Positions 32,788 through 39,526 of a stretch of DNA of 51,295 nt are shown one piece after another (the stretch's first letter is position 1; each line of letters begins with the position of its first letter). Where the stretch lies: the NCBI GenBank assembly GCA_964561025.1, contig CAZLNM010000021.1, forward strand, positions 1 to 51,295, written 5' to 3'. The DNA comes from JAAZNF01 sp964561025 (GTDB lineage: Bacteria; Myxococcota; B64-G9). A program made the position numbers and the translations under genes. The notes beneath the pieces are model-generated. The model did no database searches and was not told where the DNA came from. It saw nothing but the letters and a program-made list of their open reading frames with translations.

Positions 32788-33684
32788 TCACCGCTCGTGC
32801 GGGACGTTGGTGCGGATCCCGTACACCGTGGAGGACACCGCCGGGAAGCCGGGCTCGGCCACGTCGCGGATGCGCACGATGAGATAGCCATGGCGTTTGG
32901 CGTAGTCCGCCATGCTCATCTGCTGGTCCGGGGCCACGAACTCGTCCGGGTTCACGATGAGCCGCAGGTCGGCGGAGTACTCGATCATCTCCTTGTCGCC
33001 GCGGCTGTTGCCGCCCACCAGCAGCGGCCGGTCCTGCACGAAGGTCTCGATGGCCTGGAGCTTCCCCTCGTCCTGCGGCACAGGCTCGACGATGCGGTCG
33101 GTGATCACCCCGCCCTGGATCACGGATTTCACGCCCAGCACGCGCGTGATGGGCACGGAAAGCTCGCGGGAGAGGAACTTCTGGTACAGCGCCTCGGGGG
33201 AGGCGGTGACGATCCACACCTCGAAGCCGTGGTCGTGCAGCCTGCGGATGAGCTCGCGCATGGGCGGGTAGATCTTGGTGGCGTAGTACTTGCGAAAGCA
33301 CTCGTCGCCCAGGTCGCGAAGTTCCGTGAGCGTCATGCCGGAGAAGTAGTGGACCCGCTCCTGGACGTAGGGTAACGACACGTTGGAGAGCGGGGTCATG
33401 CCCGCGATGACCTCGGGCTTGCGCTCGGGGTGGGTCTGCGCGTGGAGGTACAGGCATTCGTCGGCCAGGTAGTGCGGCACCTGCCCCAGGGTGGTGCCGT
33501 CGCCGTCGAAGACGGCGATCTTGCGGCCGGGATGATGTGCCGTGCGGGCGAAGAAGTCCGCCAGCGCCCGGTTGGCCGCGTCGTCGAAGCCTTCGATGGC
33601 GACGGGCCGCACGGCATTCCGGCCGCCAGCGCAGGCGCACAGCGAAATAGCCACAAGAAGGGTCGCCAGCATGGTTCGATTCAC
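32788..33684 (-). CDS. HAD-superfamily phosphatase lipoprotein
   Basis: 298 residues, GTG start with GGAGG 6 nt upstream. Signal peptide with lipobox LCAC (about C15). The HAD core shows motif I VFDGDGTTLG (DxDxT), motif II IVTASPEALY, and motif III/IV as VGGNSRGDKEM. These resemble the SerB/PF12710-type phosphatases. As a lipoprotein it acts outside the cytoplasm, so it likely releases phosphate or an organic part from a phospho-compound. It is sandwiched between the CHASE2-cyclase and the organophosphate transporter; uptake of the product is a reasonable inference. Fourteen bases separate it from the cyclase stop. Confidence 0.85.
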   Translation of the reverse strand: MNRTMLATLLVAISLCACAGGRNAVRPVAIEGFDDAANRALADFFARTAHHPGRKIAVFDGDGTTLGQVPHYLADECLYLHAQTHPERKPEVIAGMTPLSNVSLPYVQERVHYFSGMTLTELRDLGDECFRKYYATKIYPPMRELIRRLHDHGFEVWIVTASPEALYQKFLSRELSVPITRVLGVKSVIQGGVITDRIVEPVPQDEGKLQAIETFVQDRPLLVGGNSRGDKEMIEYSADLRLIVNPDEFVAPDQQMSMADYAKRHGYLIVRIRDVAEPGFPAVSSTVYGIRTNVPHER

Positions 33685-33697
33685 GGTGTTCCTCCAT

Positions 33698-35917
33698 TCA
33701 CTTCGTCCGCTGGGTGAACACGCCGTCCCAGTCGGGCGGCGCGGTGTCACCCAACTCGGCCAACCGCGCAAGGTACAACGCGCATACCGGATCCGCCGGG
33801 TTCTTCTCCCGGAAGGTGGCGAGGTGCTCCCGGGCCTCGACGAACCGCCCCGCGCGGTAGGCCTCGATGGCGCGCTCGAAGAGGTGGAGGTCCTGGTACT
33901 CGGCGATGACATGATCGGGCCCGGACAGAAGCTCGAAGATGGCCGCCGGCTCGGACTTGCCCTTGACGCGCACCCGGTCCACCTCGCGGAAGCGAAACTC
34001 CTCTCCGGCCGCGCGCCGGGTGGCCTCGCCGGCCAGGCAGAACACGCCGTAGCTCTTGGTGAGGCCTTCGAGCCGCGAGGCCAGGTTCACCGTGTCGCCC
34101 ACCGCGGTGTAGCTCAAATGATCGCTCGAGCCCATGAGGCCCGCCACGGCCACTCCGGTGTTGAGGCCGACCCCGATGCGTAGCGGTTCCGAGCCGATGC
34201 GAAGTTCCCCGCCGGGCTCGACCAGACGGCGGTGCATATAGAGCGCGCAGCGGACGGCCTGCCGGGCGTGATCGGGGCGGCGGCGCGGGGCGCCGAACAC
34301 CGCCATGATGGCGTCGCCGATGTACTTGTCCAGCAGACCGCCGCACTCCAGCACCGTCCCGGTCATGGGGGCGAAGTAGGCGTTGAGGAAGCGCACCAGC
34401 TCGTCGGGCGGAGTCTGCTCGGAGAGCCGGGTGAAGTCGCGGATGTCGGAAAACAGCACGGACAGCTCGCGGCGTTCGCCGCCGGGCACCAGATCCTCCT
34501 GGTGCTCGACCAGGTCGGCGATGACCTCGGGCGAGAGGAAGTGGGCGAACATGCGGCGCAGCCGCAGGCGCCGCAGCCCCTCTCCCAGGTAAGCCTGGGC
34601 CAGGCAGGCGATCCAGGTGATGGAGAAGGCGAACAGCGGCGCGGCCGCCGGCGTCCACAGTTGAAGAGAGGCGAACGCCACTTGCCCGGCCGCGAGGTAC
34701 CCGAAGACGAGCGCGAGCGAGAGGCCGAGCTGGACCCAGGGCCGCAGCCCCAGGCGGGGCCAGTAGAGCAGCGGCAGCGCGAGGCAGAACGCAAGGCACA
34801 AGAGCGCGTCCAGCCAGCCCGGGCTGCGCCGCAGCGGATCGCCGCGCAGGACGTTGTCGACGGCGGTGGCGTGCAGCTCCACGCCGGGATAGGTCTGGCT
34901 GAAGGGGATGCGCGTCTTGTCGTGGCTGAACTGGGTGATGCCGACGAACACCATCTTGTCGCGCAAGGCGCCGGGGTCCAGGCGGCCTTCGACCAGGTCC
35001 ACCGCCGAATAGGTGGCGAAGCTCCCCTCCGGGCCGCGGAAATTGAGCAGCAACTGGAAGTCTTTGTCGAGGGCCACCCGGTGACGACCGATGGCGAGGA
35101 CCCGGTCCGGGCCCAGGAAGGCGGTGGCGCCGCGGGGCGTTCCTTCGGCTACCGCCAGGGCCATCAGCGAGAGCGGCGCGAAGACACCGTTGCCCAGGGC
35201 GCGCGCCATGGGCAACGCCCGGGTGCTGAAGGTCTGATCCTCGAAGGCGGTGATCGAGCCCAGGGCGGCGGCGGCGCGGCAGAAGCGTATCAGCGAGGCG
35301 ATGACGTGCCGGGCCCGCGGCGGTGGCACCGGGCCGGGCACCACCTGTCCGAACTTGCCCCGGGCCAGCGCAGCCTCGTCCGCCTTGGAACCCTCGGACA
35401 CGCCCAGATGCAGCGCCAGCACCACGTTGCCGGCCGCGCGGATCGTCTCCTCCAGCCGCTCGTCGCCGCGGGTTTCCTCGCGCACCCGGCGCAGCAGCGC
35501 GAGCGCCGGCTCCGCCGCGGCGGGGAGTTCGGGCGTTCTTTCCAGAAAGGCCTCGATGTCTTGCCGCAGCTTCTCCGGCAGGATGACCTCGGGGGAGTCG
35601 AAGAAGGCGTCCACCGCGATGGCCCTGGCGCCTGCTTCCTTGGCGGCGGCAATCACCCGGCTCCAGCCGTGCCGCTTGCGGTTGAGCTCGGGGGCCTCGG
35701 CGTAGGTCTTTTCGTCGAAGGCCACGATGACGCATTCCGGGCCGGCCGGCTGGGGCCCGCGCAGCAAAAAATGCAGATCGAGCATGCGCCGTTCGAGACC
35801 CTCGAAGAAATCGGCGAAGAGCGGCAGCTCCAGCCCCAGCCGCTGGCCCGAGAACAGCAGGGTGCTGATCGCGGCGGCGAGGAACCCGGCCAACCAGTGG
35901 GTGCGCGGCAGCTTCAA
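33698..35917 (-). CDS. CHASE2-domain class III adenylate/guanylate cyclase
   Basis: 739 residues. One N-terminal helix (about 8-25), then an extracytoplasmic CHASE2 sensor (about 35-345; VIVAFDEKTYAEAPELNR and MVFVGITQFSHDKTRIPFS), three membrane helices (about 355-440), and a cytoplasmic class III cyclase domain (about 475-660). The cyclase keeps the metal aspartates (VLFSDIRDFTRLSEQ and YIGDAIMAVFGAP) and the LRIGVGLNTGVAVAG core. A short helical C-terminal region with TPR character follows. It probably makes cAMP in response to an envelope signal. It leads the operon with the phosphatase lipoprotein and transporter, so phosphate ester sensing is possible but unproven. Confidence 0.92.
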   Translation of the reverse strand: MKLPRTHWLAGFLAAAISTLLFSGQRLGLELPLFADFFEGLERRMLDLHFLLRGPQPAGPECVIVAFDEKTYAEAPELNRKRHGWSRVIAAAKEAGARAIAVDAFFDSPEVILPEKLRQDIEAFLERTPELPAAAEPALALLRRVREETRGDERLEETIRAAGNVVLALHLGVSEGSKADEAALARGKFGQVVPGPVPPPRARHVIASLIRFCRAAAALGSITAFEDQTFSTRALPMARALGNGVFAPLSLMALAVAEGTPRGATAFLGPDRVLAIGRHRVALDKDFQLLLNFRGPEGSFATYSAVDLVEGRLDPGALRDKMVFVGITQFSHDKTRIPFSQTYPGVELHATAVDNVLRGDPLRRSPGWLDALLCLAFCLALPLLYWPRLGLRPWVQLGLSLALVFGYLAAGQVAFASLQLWTPAAAPLFAFSITWIACLAQAYLGEGLRRLRLRRMFAHFLSPEVIADLVEHQEDLVPGGERRELSVLFSDIRDFTRLSEQTPPDELVRFLNAYFAPMTGTVLECGGLLDKYIGDAIMAVFGAPRRRPDHARQAVRCALYMHRRLVEPGGELRIGSEPLRIGVGLNTGVAVAGLMGSSDHLSYTAVGDTVNLASRLEGLTKSYGVFCLAGEATRRAAGEEFRFREVDRVRVKGKSEPAAIFELLSGPDHVIAEYQDLHLFERAIEAYRAGRFVEAREHLATFREKNPADPVCALYLARLAELGDTAPPDWDGVFTQRTK

Positions 35918-36043
35918 GCCTTCGCCTCCTCGAGGACAGGGGTACAGTAGTGGAGGGCGGCGCGGCTTTCAAGGCGGGTGAGGGCCGAGGCCGGTTTTCG
36001 CTTGACTCCGGGCGGCCGCGAGGGCATCATGCACCCCGCTCTT

Positions 36044-36116
<73 letters not shown>

Positions 36117-36123
36117 TTTTCCA

Positions 36124-36150
36124 CCCCACCGTCGCGGTGGGGTATTTTTT
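36124..36150 (+). terminator. Rho-independent terminator after tRNA-Ala
   Basis: CCCCACCG-TCG-CGGTGGGG, a perfect 8-bp stem, then TATTTTTT. Confidence 0.9.
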
Positions 36151-36192
36151 CGCTCGGAAAGCCCTCTATGGCGGGGGGCGCCGAGGGAGTGG

Positions 36193-37488
36193 ATGGCTTG
36201 TAAAAAGAGAAAGAAGCCGAGGGAGTCGCGGCGCTCTCGGGGGCCGAGAAAGGTCAGGGCCATACGAGAGCGGCCGGTCTCCCGCGCCAAACCTCGGCAC
36301 CGCTCCATGGAGGACGAGCTCCGCCGATCCGAGGAGCGGTACCGGATGACCCTGGACGCCATGGGGGACGCCATCCATGTCATCGATCGAGACCAGCGCC
36401 TGGTGTTGATCAACGCCGCCTTTCGTCGATGGTGCCAGGATCTGGGGTTGGAGATGGACGAGCCCATCGGCCGGACAGTGCGCGAGCTGTTCCCGTTCGT
36501 CCCGGCCGAGATGGAGGAAGAATACCGGCGGGTGTTCGCGAGCGGTACGGTGCTGGTGACGCACGAGTCCTCGAATGTACGTGGCAAGATGGTGTTCACC
36601 GAAACCCGTAAGATCCCCGTCATTGACGGTGGCCGGGTGATCCGTGTGGTTACCGTGATTCGGGATTTCACCCGATCGGTGCAAGACGAAGAGGAGCGAC
36701 GGCGTCTCGAGGAGCAGCTACGCCAGTCACAGAAGATGGAAGCACTGGGGCGCCTGGCGGGAGGCCTGGCGCATGATTTCAACAATCTGCTCTCCCCTAT
36801 CTTGGGGATGTCTTCCATGATGCTGTCGGGACCGGGTGGCCCGAGCCCGTCCGTCGAGGGGATCGAGGTGATCCAACAAGCGGCGGTTCGCGCCCGGGAG
36901 CTGGTTCAGCAGCTCCTGTTCATCGGCCGCGGGCAGACGATGCAGCTTGCGCCGCTGGATCTGCGGGACGTGGTCGGTTCGTTCGCCAATCTGCTGCGAA
37001 AGACCATCCGCAACGACATCCACCTCGAGTTCCGCCTTCCGCCGGTGTTGTGGCGGGTCAACGCGGATCCCCGGCGCATCGAACAGGTGTTGTTGAACCT
37101 GGCGCTGAACGCCCAGGAGGCCATGCCGAACGGTGGAACGCTCACCGTAGCGCTCTCCGACAGCCGCAGCGGAGCCACGGTCTCGGCGGCCCAGCCCGAC
37201 GTCCCGGCGGAGCGTTGGGTGTGCCTATCGGTGGCAGATACCGGGGTGGGAATGGATCAGCAGACGCTGGCCCGGGTGTTCGAGCCGTTCTTCTCGACCA
37301 AGCGTCCGGGCATGGGGACCGGCCTCGGGCTCTCGATCGTGTACGGTCTGGTCAAGCAACATGGCGGGCACATCCAGGTGGTGTCAGCGCCGGGCCGGGG
37401 GAGCACCTTCCACGTCTACCTACCGCGGCTCGTGGAGCCGGCCGACCAACACGAGCCGGGCACCGGCAACAGCGCCCGCGGATCTTGA
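36193..37488 (+). CDS. PAS-domain hybrid-free sensor histidine kinase
   Basis: 431 residues, ATG at 36193 after GAGGGAGTGG. A basic N-terminus (about 1-38, many Lys/Arg) precedes a PAS domain (about 45-165; RYRMTLDAMGDAIHVIDRD). Then the dimerisation helix with the H-box LAHDFNNLLSPI (H194), of the NtrB/HisKA type, and a HATPase_c domain with N (NLALNAQEAMPNG), G1 (DTGVGM), F (FEPFFSTK) and G2 (GTGLGLSIVYGL) boxes. No membrane segment, so it is a soluble kinase sensing a cytoplasmic ligand through PAS. No response regulator gene is adjacent, so it is an orphan. Confidence 0.93.
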   Translation: MACKKRKKPRESRRSRGPRKVRAIRERPVSRAKPRHRSMEDELRRSEERYRMTLDAMGDAIHVIDRDQRLVLINAAFRRWCQDLGLEMDEPIGRTVRELFPFVPAEMEEEYRRVFASGTVLVTHESSNVRGKMVFTETRKIPVIDGGRVIRVVTVIRDFTRSVQDEEERRRLEEQLRQSQKMEALGRLAGGLAHDFNNLLSPILGMSSMMLSGPGGPSPSVEGIEVIQQAAVRARELVQQLLFIGRGQTMQLAPLDLRDVVGSFANLLRKTIRNDIHLEFRLPPVLWRVNADPRRIEQVLLNLALNAQEAMPNGGTLTVALSDSRSGATVSAAQPDVPAERWVCLSVADTGVGMDQQTLARVFEPFFSTKRPGMGTGLGLSIVYGLVKQHGGHIQVVSAPGRGSTFHVYLPRLVEPADQHEPGTGNSARGS

Positions 37489-37528
37489 TCGCGGCCTTCG
37501 CCGGGGTGGTTGAAGGTTCTGGTACTTT

Positions 37529-38224
37529 TCAGAAGACCCGCAGCAAGAAAACCAGGGTGTAGTAGAGGCCGATGCCGAGGAAGACCAGCGCGGTGAGGCG
37601 GCGCATCCAGCGCTCGATGCGGGAGAGCGCGTCGAAGGCCTTCGAGATGCGGTTGGCGGCGAAGGCCAGGATGCCCGAGACGATCACCACCGGGAGTGCG
37701 GTGCCGATCCCGTACAGGATGGGTAGGAGCACCGCGGAGTCGTGCCGCAGCGAGAGCGGGATCAGGCTGCCGAAGAACAGCGCGGCCGAGAGCGGGCAGA
37801 ACGCCATGGCGAACACCAGCCCGAGCACGCCCGCGCCCCACAACCCGATCCGGTCCACCCGGGCCTTGAGTTTCTCCGAGACCCCCGCTCCCCCCGTCCA
37901 CGGCCAGGGGATGACGTCGAGCAGCAGCAGCCCCACCAGTAGCAGCAGCGGGCCCAGGATCTGGTTCATGCGCTGCTGCAAGAACTGCGACAGGCCCGGC
38001 ACGGAGACGAGGCTCTTGACCACCAGCAGGGCGACGCCGAAGTAGGTCAGGGTCCGGCCCAGGGTATACAGCAGCCCCGCGGCCAGCACCCACAGGGGCC
38101 GGCCGACCCGTTTCCCGGCGTAGGAGATGGCGGCGATGTTCGTCGCCAGCGGGCAGGGGCTGATGGAGGTGAGGATGCCCAGCCACAGAGCGGTGGCGGC
38201 CGCCGCCGCGAAGGACTCCATCAC
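37529..38224 (-). CDS. arsG: ArsG-family aromatic arsenical efflux permease
   Basis: 231 residues, a DsbD/CcdA-like membrane protein with six or more helices. The N-terminal ILTSISPCPLATNIAAISY and internal FAMAFCPLSAALFFGSL motifs, each with a conserved Cys-Pro in a membrane helix, match the ArsG family of aminobenzylarsenical efflux permeases. In Shewanella arsEFG, ArsE and ArsF reduce nitroaromatic arsenicals and ArsG exports the amino products. Its start overlaps the arsF stop (TGATG), so it is translationally coupled. A start one codon later is equally possible. Family recognition is from memory of these motifs. Confidence 0.82.
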   Translation of the reverse strand: MMESFAAAAATALWLGILTSISPCPLATNIAAISYAGKRVGRPLWVLAAGLLYTLGRTLTYFGVALLVVKSLVSVPGLSQFLQQRMNQILGPLLLLVGLLLLDVIPWPWTGGAGVSEKLKARVDRIGLWGAGVLGLVFAMAFCPLSAALFFGSLIPLSLRHDSAVLLPILYGIGTALPVVIVSGILAFAANRISKAFDALSRIERWMRRLTALVFLGIGLYYTLVFLLRVF

Positions 38225-38730
38225 TTGTCCCCGGCTGGCGCGAGGCGGGCGCGGAGCTGTTTTTCGACGTACTCAGCGAACCGCTCGGGCTCGTGGGCGT
38301 ACTCCCAAACCTTGTCGCAGTTTTCCCAGTCGACGACCTTGCCGTCCTTGACCCGGGCCACGATCAGCGTGGAGAAGGAGAGTTGGAATTGCTCCGCCAG
38401 GGGACGGTTCTCGTCCCGGTCGCTGTTGATCTCGCGGTAGTGCAAGCGCGCGGCCGCCTGCTCGGCGCCGAAGCGTTCCCGGATGACCTTCTCGATGCCT
38501 TCCTGGATGCCGATACAAGTGCGGCAGCGCCGGTCACCGTGGAAGTACAGGGCCACCACGCCATCGGGGAGGACCGCGGGGGTGTTCGTCGCCGGTTGGG
38601 CTCTGGCAGGCGGGACGGCAGCGTTGGCCGCTGATTCGGACGACGCCTTGTTGCAGCCCGCGCTCAGCAGACACATTCCCGCAAGGCACAGCAAAGCTCC
38701 AAGGCGCGGTGATCGGCAGGAAGGGGTCAT
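38221..38730 (-). CDS. arsF: ArsF-family thioredoxin-like lipoprotein
   Basis: 169 residues. Lipobox LLSAGC (C26). The domain (about 55-165) has VVALYFHGDRRCRTC with a CxxC (C69, C72), IQEGIEKVIRERF and DWENCDKVWEYAHEPERF; these are hallmarks of the ArsF ('nitrophenyl compound nitroreductase subunit') family, a thioredoxin-like fold. The protein is anchored in the membrane and would work in the periplasm or at the membrane next to ArsG. Its ATG overlaps the arsR stop (ATGA). An ArsE partner is not encoded next to it. Confidence 0.83.
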   Translation of the reverse strand: MTPSCRSPRLGALLCLAGMCLLSAGCNKASSESAANAAVPPARAQPATNTPAVLPDGVVALYFHGDRRCRTCIGIQEGIEKVIRERFGAEQAAARLHYREINSDRDENRPLAEQFQLSFSTLIVARVKDGKVVDWENCDKVWEYAHEPERFAEYVEKQLRARLAPAGDK

Positions 38731-39104
38731 TGGTTTCTCTCTTTTTTGGGAGGACAGGGGCAGGGCTTGCGCGCCTGCCAGCTCCGCAGGCGCTGGTTCA
38801 GTCGGGCCAGCTCGGGGGCCTTCAGCCAGCCTCGCAGGGCGGTAAGCACCGCCTTTTTCTTGGGGTCGATTTGATCGGAAATTCGGTAGTGCATCCACAC
38901 CGCGTCGCGGCGGTCGCGGATCAGGCCGAGGTGGAAGAGGTAGCGCAGGTGGCGCGAGGCCATGGACTGGGTGATGCCGAGCGCCTCCACGAAGTCGCAC
39001 ACGCACAGCTCCCGATGGCGCAGCATAAGATACAGCATGCGCAGCCGGACCGGGTGCGACAGGCCGGCGAAGGTATCGGCGAGGGCTTGGATCTCGTCTT
39101 CCAT
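38727..39104 (-). CDS. arsR: ArsR-family arsenic-responsive repressor
   Basis: 125 residues; ATG at 39104 after GGGAGG at 5 nt. A winged-helix ArsR/SmtB protein. The metal site ELCVCD (C34, C36, D37) lies in the DNA-recognition helix, exactly as in E. coli ArsR (C32, C34). The recognition helix continues TQSMASRHLRYL. A second Cys-x-Cys (PCPCPP, about 116-118) in the C-terminal tail is unusual and could supply extra arsenite ligands. It represses its own operon, presumably through the palindrome 30 bp upstream, and would release it with As(III) or organoarsenicals bound. Confidence 0.92.
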   Translation of the reverse strand: MEDEIQALADTFAGLSHPVRLRMLYLMLRHRELCVCDFVEALGITQSMASRHLRYLFHLGLIRDRRDAVWMHYRISDQIDPKKKAVLTALRGWLKAPELARLNQRLRSWQARKPCPCPPKKERNQ

Positions 39105-39128
39105 GCGGGCCTCCCTTCCATGCCCTCG

Positions 39129-39160
39129 TTGCCTATAACCGAAAACTCGGTTATATACAA
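39129..39160. promoter_or_regulatory. Face-to-face divergent promoters sharing one ArsR operator
   Basis: A 22-bp inverted repeat (39134-39155) has perfect 9-bp arms, TATAACCGA and TCGGTTATA, around AAAC. On the minus strand TTGTAT (39155-39160), 17 bp and TATAGG (39132-39137) drive arsRFG. On the plus strand TTGCCT (39129-39134), 17 bp and TATATA (39152-39157) drive the CC/Se selenoprotein. The operator fills both spacers, so one bound ArsR dimer should silence both directions. Confidence 0.8.
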
Positions 39161-39176
39161 GTGCCGGAGGTGCGTG

Positions 39177-39458
39177 ATGCGCAAGGCCCGCTTCGATTCC
39201 GCCGCGACCCGTTCCCACGTGCTCGATCGCGGCGGCGTGCTGGCGATCTCGGTCCAGGTGCGGATGGTGGGGTGATGAAACGCCGTCCGCGGCCCGGTCG
39301 GGTCGCTGGAGAAGCCCGAGGATGAAGCCGGCTTCGAGCGTTTCGACGCCGAGGGGGTGACGCTGTACCTGCAGCGGGAGCTGCTCCCGGAAGCCGAGAA
39401 GACGGGGGCGCTGGCCTTCGATCTGGGTCTGCGGGGCCGCTGCCGGATCTTCATTTGA
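39177..39458 (+). CDS. CC/Se-motif family selenoprotein with two adjacent Sec codons
   Basis: A 93-residue protein if the tandem TGATGA at 39273-39278 is read as Sec-Sec. The first 32 residues (MRKARFDSAATRSHVLDRGG, then VLAISVQVRMVG) lead to UU at 33-34, followed by NAVRGPVGSLEKPEDE and a beta-rich C-terminus (GVTLYLQRELLPEAEKTGA, CRIFI). This matches my recollection of the 'CC/Se motif family (seleno)protein', in which a CC pair is sometimes replaced by Sec. GGAGG lies 6 nt before the ATG. Coding character and frame continue unbroken after the UGAs to a TGA at 39456. It is divergent from arsRFG and shares its operator, so it likely acts in arsenic or selenium/redox handling. Standard gene finders would discard it. 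Confidence 0.82.
39289..39306 (+). promoter_or_regulatory. SECIS-like hairpin of the CC/Se selenoprotein
   Basis: GCGGCCC-GGTC-GGGTCGC, a 7-bp stem with one G-U wobble and a GGUC loop as in the E. coli fdhF SECIS. The loop begins 20 nt after the first UGA and 17 nt after the second, so one element could serve both. Confidence 0.68.
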
Positions 39459-39526
39459 CACCCCGCTCCTGCCAGTCATAACCTGCCGGACGCGACTCCA
39501 TCCCTTGGTACTCCAGGAGGAGATGC

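Noticed and set aside
33698..35972. A second long minus-strand frame (741 codons) over the cyclase
   Set aside because: Arg/Gly/Pro-rich shadow; the other frame has complete CHASE2 and cyclase motifs.
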